Shown in pieces: positions 6,970 through 12,919 of a stretch of 14,021 bases of DNA. The number at the start of each line of letters is the position of its first letter. Position 1 is the stretch's first letter. The DNA comes from Tichowtungia sp964398915 (GTDB lineage Bacteria > Verrucomicrobiota > Kiritimatiellia > Kiritimatiellales > Tichowtungiaceae), in contig CAYNOR010000032.1 in NCBI GenBank assembly GCA_964398915.1, positions 1 to 14,021 of the forward strand, read 5' to 3'. The notes beneath the pieces were generated by a model, which was not told where the DNA came from, searched no databases, and was given only the letters and a program-made list of their open reading frames with translations. The position numbers were made by a program, and so were the translations under genes.

Positions 6970-6985
6970 CTTGATCTGCGTCAAG
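6970..6985. promoter_or_regulatory. CRP/FNR-family operator (FNR/HcpR-like palindrome)
   Basis: CTTGATCTGCGTCAAG is a 5+5 inverted repeat around a 6-base centre. It fits the FNR consensus TTGAT-N4-ATCAA with one changed base (GTCAA) and is close to the TTGAC-N4-GTCAA sites reported for HcpR-type regulators. It lies between hcp and the divergent permease, well placed to activate hcp. The permease ATG is only about 22 bases from its edge. Confidence 0.68.
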
Positions 6986-7006
6986 TTTTGAAAAAAAGGA
7001 TTCTCT

Positions 7007-8035
7007 ATGGAAGCGGTCGTCAGCATATGCATCAGATCATGGGATGTCATGGCAATTATGGCCCCTTATCTTCTGCTCGGCTTTTTCGTAGCGGGCGTCC
7101 TGAGTGCATTCGTTCCCGTTTCTTTTATCGAAAGACACCTCGGCAGGCGCGGCCTGTGGCAGATTGTAAAGGCCTCCCTGCTGGGCGTACCCATCCCGCT
7201 TTGCTCATGCAGCGTCATTCCCGTTGCCGCCTCACTGCGCCGGCACGGTGCAACCCAAGGAGCCACGATTTCATTTCTCACTTCCACACCGCAAACCGGC
7301 GTAGACAGCATCGCCGCAACGTGGGGACTGCTCGGCCCGCTTTTCGCCGTTTTCCGTACGGCTGTAGCCTTTGTTACCGGCGTCATCTGCGGTGTGGTGA
7401 CCGAAGCCTTTACGCCGCCGTCCGCAGAATCCGCAGATGAGTGTCGTGATGAATCCTGCCCAACCTGCAACCCGACAATCGGTGTGTGTAAATGGAAACA
7501 GGTTTTCAACTACGGATTCGGCACCCTGCCGCGTGATATCGGCAAAGCTCTGCTGATCGGAATTATTATTTCCGGACTGCTCGGCGCACTGGTTCCGGCA
7601 GACTTTTTCACCCGCTATCTGAACTCCGAATGGCTCTCCATGCTGGCGGTAATGGCTCTCGGCATCCCGCTTTATGTTTGCTCCACCGGATCAATTCCTA
7701 TTGCACTGGCCATGATCGGCATGGGACTTTCGCCAGGTGCGGCGCTGGTTTTCCTGATCACCGGCCCGGCCACCAATACGGCAACTATCGCCACCGTTCT
7801 AAAAACCATGGGCCTCCGCGTAGTCGTCATCTACTTGATCACGTTGGCCGGATGCTCACTGGCGGCAGGCTGGCTGCTCAACCGCATCATCACCCCGCAG
7901 GGAATAACTGAACAGGTGCACCATCACACATCGGCCGCTGGATACCTCGAACAAATCTGTGCACTTTTCCTCGTTGGACTGCTGATCTCGGCTGTTCTGC
8001 CACGAAAGAAAAAGCCCTGTTGTCACGCCCGCTGA
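7007..8035 (+). CDS. SO_0444/ArsP_1-family permease, putative Cu/Zn (metal) efflux
   Basis: This is a multi-pass inner-membrane permease (342 aa, about eight hydrophobic segments) of the PF03773/DUF318 type. Two pseudo-repeated cores are visible: PLCSCSVIPVAASLRRHG at 64-81 followed by FLTSTPQTGVDSI, and PLYVCSTGSIPIALAMIGMG at 221-240 followed by FLITGPATNTATIATVL. The central loop is Cys-rich (Cys145, 151, 154, 161), with HHH at 305-307 and CCH at 338-340 near the C-terminus, all plausible soft-metal ligands. The SO_0444 subgroup has been linked to Cu/Zn efflux; the ArsP subgroup exports trivalent organoarsenicals, and which substrate applies here is not shown by the sequence. AAGGA lies six bases before the ATG. 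It is divergent from hcp and shares the operator at 6970-6985. Confidence 0.85.
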   Translation: MEAVVSICIRSWDVMAIMAPYLLLGFFVAGVLSAFVPVSFIERHLGRRGLWQIVKASLLGVPIPLCSCSVIPVAASLRRHGATQGATISFLTSTPQTGVDSIAATWGLLGPLFAVFRTAVAFVTGVICGVVTEAFTPPSAESADECRDESCPTCNPTIGVCKWKQVFNYGFGTLPRDIGKALLIGIIISGLLGALVPADFFTRYLNSEWLSMLAVMALGIPLYVCSTGSIPIALAMIGMGLSPGAALVFLITGPATNTATIATVLKTMGLRVVVIYLITLAGCSLAAGWLLNRIITPQGITEQVHHHTSAAGYLEQICALFLVGLLISAVLPRKKKPCCHAR

Positions 8036-8059
8036 CTTGAATTTGGCGCGGCAAATCCC

Positions 8060-8078
8060 TGTAAGGATACCCCTTACA
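8060..8078. other. Inverted repeat downstream of the permease
   Basis: TGTAAGG and CCTTACA form a perfect 7-base-pair stem around ATACC, 25 bases after the permease stop. An A-run rather than a T-run follows on the plus strand, so it is not a canonical terminator. It may be an RNA 3' structure or a protein-binding site upstream of the PEP-CTERM genes. Confidence 0.4.
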
Positions 8079-8188
8079 TAAAAATCATCCACCTTTCGCA
8101 AGAGTGAAAATTGCCCTTTCGTTCCTTTTATGGCTCAGTGTCCGTGTTTCTTTCAAAAGAGATACGCCAAGATGGTTCGAGATAAAAA

Positions 8189-8893
8189 ATGAAGCAAATC
8201 ACACTTATTACTGCAGTTCTGATGAGTCTGACCGGACTGCTGAAAGCCGACGTAATCACCAATACAGCCTCTACGGATATAGTCAGCGATATCGAAACAA
8301 CAGTTGCTCTGGCAAAATTTGACTCCAGCCTTGGTACATTGACTCGTGTCTATATCGAATTTACTACGGCGCTTTATGACGCCTACTACGCTTTTGATAA
8401 CGATTCTTCAACGACCAAGCGATATCCTGCGGTAGTATTGTCTTTTGATGTTTTTTCGTTTTCCACTACAGCACGGATTGACGGAAGCGGAATCAGTAGC
8501 GACGGAAGCGATCTTGGCATCTACGAAACGTTTAGCTTGTCGCTTCAGAAAAATGACACGGACACTGTCGGTCAATTTGACCTGGGCGGATTAGACTATG
8601 GAGTCATGACACCCGATTCTTCGGCTACCGCCGCAGGCTATGTGAACAGCAGTGTTTTTTCCGACTACACAGGAACAGGAACCTTTAACATTTCTATTAT
8701 GGCAAACTTTGTCGATATCCTTACTCAGCCCAGCGATGTGTTTGCTGGCCCCAATAACACCGAATCATCCGGTCGGTTTTTAGCAAAAGTCACCTACGAC
8801 TATGAGGCGATTCCCGAACCTGCCGCCCTCGGATTGATTAGCTTGGGCGGCCTTGTCACACTGCTGACCGATCGCCTCCGCCGCAAAAAATAA
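8189..8893 (+). CDS. PEP-CTERM surface protein, choice-of-anchor E type (copy 1)
   Basis: This is a secreted protein (234 aa) with an N-terminal signal peptide (residues 1-20, cleavage likely after LLKA). A beta-rich body has the motif LAKFDSSLGTLTRVYIEF near 41-58, which resembles the choice-of-anchor E domain. The C-terminal PEP-CTERM sorting signal has PEP at 209-211, a hydrophobic segment at about 212-227 and RLRRKK at the end. Such tails are known to be processed by exosortase (EpsH/XrtA type) in Gram-negative bacteria making extracellular polymers; none is encoded here. The ribosome binding site is weak, and a 6-codon frame ending in ATGA overlaps the start codon. The gene looks more AT-rich than its neighbours. 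It is paralogous to the next gene; the role of the body domain is unknown. Confidence 0.85.
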   Translation: MKQITLITAVLMSLTGLLKADVITNTASTDIVSDIETTVALAKFDSSLGTLTRVYIEFTTALYDAYYAFDNDSSTTKRYPAVVLSFDVFSFSTTARIDGSGISSDGSDLGIYETFSLSLQKNDTDTVGQFDLGGLDYGVMTPDSSATAAGYVNSSVFSDYTGTGTFNISIMANFVDILTQPSDVFAGPNNTESSGRFLAKVTYDYEAIPEPAALGLISLGGLVTLLTDRLRRKK

Positions 8894-8956
8894 TTTTTGT
8901 AGATTTTAGAAAAACTGCACAGGAAATACGAAAAATAGAAATCAGGAGACAAAGAA

Positions 8957-9664
8957 ATGAAAAAAACCTCACTAAAAATCGCGGCGTTGCTTCTGGTGGC
9001 TGGATCAACTCAGGCGGCAACTATCGAGTTCACCAATTCAACGGCCATGATTAGCTCTCAGAATGCCACCTTCTCGCTGTCAAAATTTGATGTCGCCTGG
9101 GGAACGCTGACTGGAGTGTATGTTGAATATTGGACTACGCTAGCTAGTAGCCAATTCCAAATGGACAATGACTCCGTCAGCGCCCAAAACGCAACGGCCA
9201 AGCTTCGTCACATCGGTCTTACGTTCACGCAAACACCTAGTTTATACAAAACCGCAAGAGATATTGGAATTTCTGCCGCGGATTTAAGCATCTCGACAAA
9301 CAAAACCTTCTCTCTTGCCGCCACCACGAGTGACGATCCTCTTGTGTTCAACAACACAGGCGCTGCCGACTATGCAGCTTGGACTCCAGGAACGATTACA
9401 AAAATTGGCAGTGCAAATATCTATAGTGGTGATATCTTCGATTATCAAGGCATTGGATCTTATGCTGTTACGGTAAATGCAGAAATTAACACTTTTGTTG
9501 AGTATGCTGGTACGGACGGAAGGATTTCGATTGATACCCCCACAGGCGCTTTTTCCGGCAAAGTAATCTACACTTATTCCCCGATCCCCGAACCGGCTTC
9601 CGCCTCAATGGCCATTCTGGTTCTTATTGCCGGATTCTGGGTTCGCCGCCGGTTTATCGACTAA
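8957..9664 (+). CDS. PEP-CTERM surface protein, choice-of-anchor E type (copy 2)
   Basis: This secreted protein (235 aa) resembles its upstream neighbour: a signal peptide (cleavage likely after STQA, residue 20), the motif LSKFDVAWGTLTGVYVEY near 41-58, a Thr/Ser/Asn-rich beta body, and a PEP-CTERM end with PEP at 211-213, a hydrophobic segment and RRR at 230-232. Outside the FD..GTLT.VY motif and the tail the two proteins differ greatly, so duplication is old or they are distinct family members. AGGAG lies nine bases before the ATG. The 63-base gap suggests one transcript with copy 1, ended by the terminator at 9683. Confidence 0.87.
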   Translation: MKKTSLKIAALLLVAGSTQAATIEFTNSTAMISSQNATFSLSKFDVAWGTLTGVYVEYWTTLASSQFQMDNDSVSAQNATAKLRHIGLTFTQTPSLYKTARDIGISAADLSISTNKTFSLAATTSDDPLVFNNTGAADYAAWTPGTITKIGSANIYSGDIFDYQGIGSYAVTVNAEINTFVEYAGTDGRISIDTPTGAFSGKVIYTYSPIPEPASASMAILVLIAGFWVRRRFID

Positions 9665-9682
9665 CCGCCGATTCCGACCATC

Positions 9683-9713
9683 AAAAAGGATGCCTCTTCG
9701 GCATCCTTTTTTT
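9683..9713 (+). terminator. Intrinsic terminator of the PEP-CTERM pair
   Basis: AAAAAGGATGCC (9683-9694) pairs with GGCATCCTTTTT (9700-9711) around a TCTTC loop, and the T-run continues to 9713. It lies 19 bases after the stop codon and separates the PEP-CTERM genes from the CRP/FNR gene. Confidence 0.93.
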
Positions 9714-9740
9714 GTGCCCACCCATTTAAAAAATACCTTT

Positions 9741-9782
9741 TTCATCTTTCATCCCTCATCCTTCATCCCTCACTCTTCCTGC
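9741..9782. repeat. Heptamer array (TTCATCC-like) ending at a start codon
   Basis: The 42 bases divide into six 7-base steps. The first four are TTCATCT, TTCATCC, CTCATCC and TTCATCC, then two degraded units. The array ends exactly where the ATG of the CRP/FNR gene begins, so that gene has no purine-rich ribosome binding site. Confidence 0.75.
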
Positions 9783-10433
9783 ATGACTGATCCACACGAG
9801 CTGATTCGCACCGCCAAGTTTTTCAGCGGGCTTTCCGAAGCCGCCTGTAAACGGCTGGCTGAATTGAGCAGTCGCCGTACGGTCGCTAAACGCGACCTGC
9901 TTTTCATGGAAGGGTCCGAAGGAAAAGCGGTGTATCTGCTTACTTCCGGCAGCATCCAGCTGGTTAAGACCAATATGGACGGCAAAGAAACCGTCATAAA
10001 AACCGTCAAGCCGGGTGAATTGTTTGCCGAAGTGATTCTTTTTGAAAAAAGCTGCTATCCGGTTACAGCTATTGCCTGCACCGAAGCGGAAATCATCGAA
10101 CTGCCGCGTGCAGGATTTCTAAAACTGCTTGACGCACCTGATTTCCGTAATGATTTCATGGCCATGTTGATGCACAAGCAGCGCTATCTTGCCGAGCGCA
10201 TCCAGCAACTCACTTCAATGGATGCTGAAGCTCGTTTTGTCGAATTTCTGCGCGAACACTACGGTGAAAAAGAAAAAATCACCCCCGACATCCCCAAAAA
10301 GGATATCGCCTCCGCAATCGACGCTACACCGGAAACCTTCAGCCGCCTGCTTCAGAAGCTCGAAAAACGCGGAGGATTCACCTGGAAAGGTAAAACCATT
10401 ACGGTAAAACCCTCCTTCTGGGAACAATTCTAA
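9783..10433 (+). CDS. CRP/FNR-family transcriptional regulator, HcpR/FNR-like recognition helix
   Basis: This is a 216-residue regulator with an N-terminal cyclic-nucleotide-type beta barrel (about 10-115: FFSGLSEAACKRLAELSS, LLTSGSIQLVK, VKPGELFAEVILFE), a dimerisation helix (about 120-147) and a C-terminal winged helix. The recognition helix reads ATPETFSRLLQKLEK; the E184-T-x-S187-R188 pattern is the one FNR uses (ETISR) to read TTGAT half-sites. The FNR Fe-S cysteine cluster is missing (only Cys22, Cys91 and Cys99), so a different signal must be sensed. HcpR proteins, which sense NO through heme, are one precedent. I place the start at ATG 9783 because family similarity begins there; upstream frame translates a heptamer repeat. 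Its own operon partner is not evident. A natural target is the palindrome before hcp, 2.8 kb away. Confidence 0.85.
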   Translation: MTDPHELIRTAKFFSGLSEAACKRLAELSSRRTVAKRDLLFMEGSEGKAVYLLTSGSIQLVKTNMDGKETVIKTVKPGELFAEVILFEKSCYPVTAIACTEAEIIELPRAGFLKLLDAPDFRNDFMAMLMHKQRYLAERIQQLTSMDAEARFVEFLREHYGEKEKITPDIPKKDIASAIDATPETFSRLLQKLEKRGGFTWKGKTITVKPSFWEQF

Positions 10434-10436
10434 AAC

Positions 10437-10459
10437 CAGAAGTCAGAGATCAAGGAGTC
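10437..10459. repeat. Degenerate heptamer array, AGAAGTC-like
   Basis: Three steps, AGAAGTC, AGAGATC and AAGGAGTC, sit just after the CRP/FNR stop codon. They resemble the AAAGTC units that flank the four-helix-bundle gene at 12471-12502 and 12870-12901. The array is short and degenerate. Confidence 0.4.
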
Positions 10460-10464
10460 ACTCA

Positions 10465-10496
10465 ATATTCCCTGATTCCAACATTCCAATAATCCA
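10465..10496. repeat. Octamer array (NNATTCCA)
   Basis: Four consecutive 8-base units: ATATTCCC, TGATTCCA, ACATTCCA, ATAATCCA. The reverse complement (TGGAATNN) matches the array at 13899-13938; about 25 of 36 aligned positions agree by eye. It occupies the short gap between the CRP/FNR gene and the AsmA-like gene. Confidence 0.6.
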
Positions 10497-10519
10497 CGCT
10501 CTGCTGTAGATTCTCCGCC

Positions 10520-11875
10520 ATGAAAATACTTGGAATTGTTTTAGCTGTGCTGTTAGGACTCGTCGCTCTGCTGGGCGTCGGCTTGCAAATGTTTCTCACC
10601 AAAGGCCTGACCAAGGCATTGAATCAGAATGTCTTTCCGGCCGTTAAAAGCATGTACGGCCTCGACATGAGCATCACCAACGCCTCGGTCAACCTGCTCA
10701 AGGGAACGGCTGAACTCGACGGGTTCGCTGTCCGCAACCTCAATGGTTATGAAGAGCCTTATCTGCTGACTTTCGACAAATGCCTGCTCGAAGTCGAAAT
10801 GCTGTCGCTGATCAAACGTGATCCGGTCGTTATCAAACTGGCTAAAGCAGACGGTGCAACAATAGTTATCGAACGGAATAAAGCGAAAATGTTTAACGTC
10901 AAGGAATTGGCTGATGCTCTGAAACCGGTTGAAAGTAAAGAACCGGCGGCCCCGAAATCTCCCTCACAGACACCGGATTCACAAACAAATAAAGCTCCTC
11001 AATCTGAACCGTCCCTAAAACCCGCCGCCAAGCCCATCCCGGTACACATCCGCCGCATTGCCATCAATACGCTGGTAAAATATTCCGACAGCGGACAGAA
11101 GGAAAACTACGACCTGAACCTCCGGCTGACCGGCAGCGACCTCTTCACCATACCGGTTGCCGATCAACCAAGCAGTCTGCTCGTTCTGCGCGGATCACTG
11201 GCTCATGAGGAGACTTCGTTTGTAATCGATCTGAACGCCATTCTGGAGCCGTTGACCGACCCCGAAAACCCGACCTTTAACGCCACCGGAAGTATTCTGG
11301 ATATAAACCCCGCAATTCTGGGCAACCTGCTAAAGAAAAATGATATGGAAAGCAGCTCCTTCTCAATCAAACCCTCCGTCACCTGTACCAAAGGGCAGCT
11401 TAAGGGGTCGCATATCGATGTGGTGCTGAACGACTTTAAGATCTACGGAACAAAAATCGGCGACACCACCTTGAAACTTCCGCTCAATGGATCGCTCAAC
11501 CGCCCGTCCCTTGATATCACCGGCGCACTTCAGTCACTCTTCTCCGAGCAGGGACTTAAAATCGGCAAAGCGGTTGGTTTAAAGGAACTCAAAAAACAGC
11601 TGGGCGTTGATACCAATGCCACAACACGTGAAATGATAATCGGCGGATTAACGAATAATGTAAAAGAAGTCGCGGAAAGTCCGGCACTTCAACAATTGAT
11701 TGAACAAGTGACACCCGGAGCACAAACAAACGCCGCCGCGACCAACCAGCCGCTTGGCGAATCCATCGGCGAAGCCCTCTCTGAACAGCTCGGTAAAAAC
11801 ATCAAAGAACTCAAAGACAACGACGCCGTCAAAGATTCGCTTAAGAGTTTGGGTAATTCACTTTTTGGAAAATAA
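10520..11875 (+). CDS. AsmA-like / DUF748-type membrane-anchored protein
   Basis: This is a 451-residue protein with one N-terminal membrane segment (about 3-24, MKILGIVLAVLLGLVALLGV) and a large periplasmic part. The start of that part (ITNASVNLLKGTAELDGFAV, NLNGY, LLTFDKCLLEVEMLSLIK, VVIKLAKADGATIVIER) is the repeating beta pattern of AsmA/DUF748 proteins, whose relatives bridge inner and outer membranes or affect lipid transport. A Pro/Ser/Gln-rich linker spans about 137-172. A second beta region follows (about 174-345), and the C-terminus is helical and charged (KELKDNDAVKDSLKSLG). No clear ribosome binding site precedes the ATG. The stop is three bases before the plsY start, so it is probably co-transcribed with phospholipid genes, which fits an envelope-lipid role. 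Exact function unknown. Confidence 0.72.
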   Translation: MKILGIVLAVLLGLVALLGVGLQMFLTKGLTKALNQNVFPAVKSMYGLDMSITNASVNLLKGTAELDGFAVRNLNGYEEPYLLTFDKCLLEVEMLSLIKRDPVVIKLAKADGATIVIERNKAKMFNVKELADALKPVESKEPAAPKSPSQTPDSQTNKAPQSEPSLKPAAKPIPVHIRRIAINTLVKYSDSGQKENYDLNLRLTGSDLFTIPVADQPSSLLVLRGSLAHEETSFVIDLNAILEPLTDPENPTFNATGSILDINPAILGNLLKKNDMESSSFSIKPSVTCTKGQLKGSHIDVVLNDFKIYGTKIGDTTLKLPLNGSLNRPSLDITGALQSLFSEQGLKIGKAVGLKELKKQLGVDTNATTREMIIGGLTNNVKEVAESPALQQLIEQVTPGAQTNAAATNQPLGESIGEALSEQLGKNIKELKDNDAVKDSLKSLGNSLFGK

Positions 11876-11878
11876 ACT

Positions 11879-12505
11879 ATGCCAGCTTTAATCATTATTC
11901 TGCTGACTGCGGTTGCGTACGTAATCGGTTCGATTCCGTTTGGCCTGTTGATTTCCAAAGCCAAAGGAAAAGACATCCGCACAATGGGCAGTTGCAATAT
12001 CGGCGCAACCAACGTTCTGCGCTGTTTAGGAAAACCGCTCGGCATCACCTGCTTCGTGCTCGACGTGCTCAAGGGCTACCTTCCGGCGGCACTTTTTCCA
12101 ATCATTGGAAAAATTGATCCAGCCTTTGGACTTCTCTTCGGAACCGCAGCAATTCTCGGACACAACTTTCCGATCTTCCTGAAATTCAAAGGCGGTAAAG
12201 GCGTAGCCACCAGCGCAGGCGTACTGCTCGGCATTGCACCGCTGGCGGTCGCCATCGGCCTGTTCACCTGGATACTTGTCTTCAAAGTATCCTGCTATGT
12301 TTCGCTCGGCTCGATCATCGCCGCGCTGGCCGTCATCATCACCGGCTGGATACGAATCGAGCGTTACGGCATAGTCACCGCCATCGCCCTCACCCTGCTC
12401 GGCGCGCTCACAGTTTACCGTCATCGCGAAAACATCAAACGGCTGGCGAACGGGACGGAGAATAAGTTCTGTCGAAAGTCTGAACGTCAAAAGTCGAAGG
12501 TCTGA
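11879..12505 (+). CDS. plsY: Glycerol-3-phosphate acyltransferase PlsY
   Basis: This integral inner-membrane enzyme transfers an acyl group from acyl-phosphate (made by PlsX) to glycerol-3-phosphate. The family motifs are present: GSIPFG at 17-22, motif 1 GSCNIGATNVLR at 37-48 (Cys39 where Gly is usual), motif 2 GHNFPIFLKFKGGKGVAT at 94-111, motif 3 around SLGSIIAAL at 142-150 and HRENIKRL at 182-189. The protein is 208 residues. Its last nine or so residues (KSERQKSKV) are encoded by the left arm of the repeat flanking the next gene, so the natural C-terminus was probably around GTENKF. It starts three bases after the AsmA-like gene, and its usual partner gpsA follows after the inserted four-helix-bundle gene. 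Confidence 0.95.
   Translation: MPALIIILLTAVAYVIGSIPFGLLISKAKGKDIRTMGSCNIGATNVLRCLGKPLGITCFVLDVLKGYLPAALFPIIGKIDPAFGLLFGTAAILGHNFPIFLKFKGGKGVATSAGVLLGIAPLAVAIGLFTWILVFKVSCYVSLGSIIAALAVIITGWIRIERYGIVTAIALTLLGALTVYRHRENIKRLANGTENKFCRKSERQKSKV
12471..12502 (+). repeat. Left arm of 32-bp inverted repeat (AAAGTC heptamers)
   Basis: The arm matches the reverse complement of 12870-12901 at 29 of 32 positions. It is built of units ending in GTC with spacing 7-8-7-7: GAAAGTC, TGAACGTC, AAAAGTC, GAAGGTC. It encodes the end of PlsY, and its last unit supplies GAAGG eight bases before the next ATG. Confidence 0.88.
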
Positions 12506-12508
12506 GAC

Positions 12509-12871
12509 ATGGACAAAGTCGAGTCATTTGAAGACCTGCGAATCTGGCAGGAGGCGCGAATTCTAGTTAGAGAGGTCTATACCGATTTTGCCGACTGCCG
12601 GGACTTCGGGTTCCGCGGCCAGATTCAAAGTGCCGCAGTCTCCATCATGAACAACACGGCGGAAGGATTTGAACGCGCCACAGATGCAGACTTCGCCCGC
12701 TTTCTGGATATTGCCAAAGGATCCTCTGGCGAAGTCAGAAGTATGTACTACACAGCCATGGATTTAGAATATGTCTCAGAAGAAATAGCTAAACAGCGAC
12801 AGACTAAAGCAAAAATTATCGCTTCAGGAATCGGCGCACTGATCAAACATCTGCGCAAAAAGAATCCCTGA
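12509..12871 (+). CDS. Four-helix-bundle protein (23S rRNA intervening-sequence / S23 type)
   Basis: This is a 120-residue all-helical protein of the PF05635/TIGR02436 type. Family hallmarks are FEDLRIWQEARILVREVY at 7-24, QIQSAAVSIMNNTAEGFER at about 38-56 and FARFLDIAKGSSGEVRSM at about 62-79, followed by a helix to LIKHLRKKNP. Relatives are encoded in insertions within 23S rRNA genes (for example Leptospira), occur as stand-alone genes, and are related to the Avd accessory protein of diversity-generating retroelements; biochemical function is largely unknown, with a basic nucleic-acid-binding surface proposed. No rRNA or reverse transcriptase gene is nearby. GAAGG eight bases before the ATG lies in the flanking repeat, and the start is three bases after the plsY stop. 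The flanking inverted repeats make it look like an inserted unit. Confidence 0.93.
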   Translation: MDKVESFEDLRIWQEARILVREVYTDFADCRDFGFRGQIQSAAVSIMNNTAEGFERATDADFARFLDIAKGSSGEVRSMYYTAMDLEYVSEEIAKQRQTKAKIIASGIGALIKHLRKKNP

Positions 12872-12901
12872 CCTTCGACTTTTGACTTTGAGACTTTAGA
12901 C
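12870..12901 (-). repeat. Right arm of 32-bp inverted repeat (AAAGTC heptamers)
   Basis: On the minus strand it reads as GTC-ending units with the same 7-8-7-7 spacing as the left arm: TAAAGTC, TCAAAGTC, AAAAGTC, GAAGGTC. The last 17 bases match the left arm perfectly. It overlaps the final two bases of the TGA stop of the four-helix-bundle gene and ends 18 bases before the gpsA ATG. Confidence 0.88.
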
Positions 12902-12919
12902 CAAAAAAGCGGAGATTTT

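Larger units (their letters stand above)
12471..12901 (+). mobile_element. Putative gene cassette: four-helix-bundle gene inside inverted repeats
   Basis: A 431-base unit consists of a 32-bp inverted repeat and a 363-base gene that nearly fills it; the right arm begins in the stop codon. It lies between plsY and gpsA, genes that are often neighbours, and changes the end of plsY. There is no transposase, no recombinase and no target-site duplication that I can see, so mobility is inferred from layout alone. If mobile, it would depend on help in trans. Confidence 0.42.

Noticed and set aside
6901..7050. N-terminal extension of hcp by 50 residues
   Set aside because: It would cross the operator and -10 region and overlap the permease start. 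The Hcp family begins at MFCYQC, and a good ribosome binding site sits before ATG 6900.
5350..7440. A 696-codon open frame on the plus strand, antisense to hcp and running into the permease gene
   Set aside because: It mirrors hcp, which has all its metal ligands. The translation has no family features and low-complexity runs typical of antisense frames in GC-rich genes, and it also overlaps the permease in another frame.
9627..9782. N-terminal extension of the CRP/FNR protein by 52 residues
   Set aside because: It would translate the terminator and the heptamer array. CRP/FNR similarity starts just after ATG 9783.
12471..12901. Reading the four-helix-bundle region as a remnant of a 23S rRNA gene or a diversity-generating retroelement
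   Set aside because: The flanks are plsY and gpsA coding sequence. I see no rRNA-like sequence, no reverse transcriptase and no template/variable repeat pair in the window.
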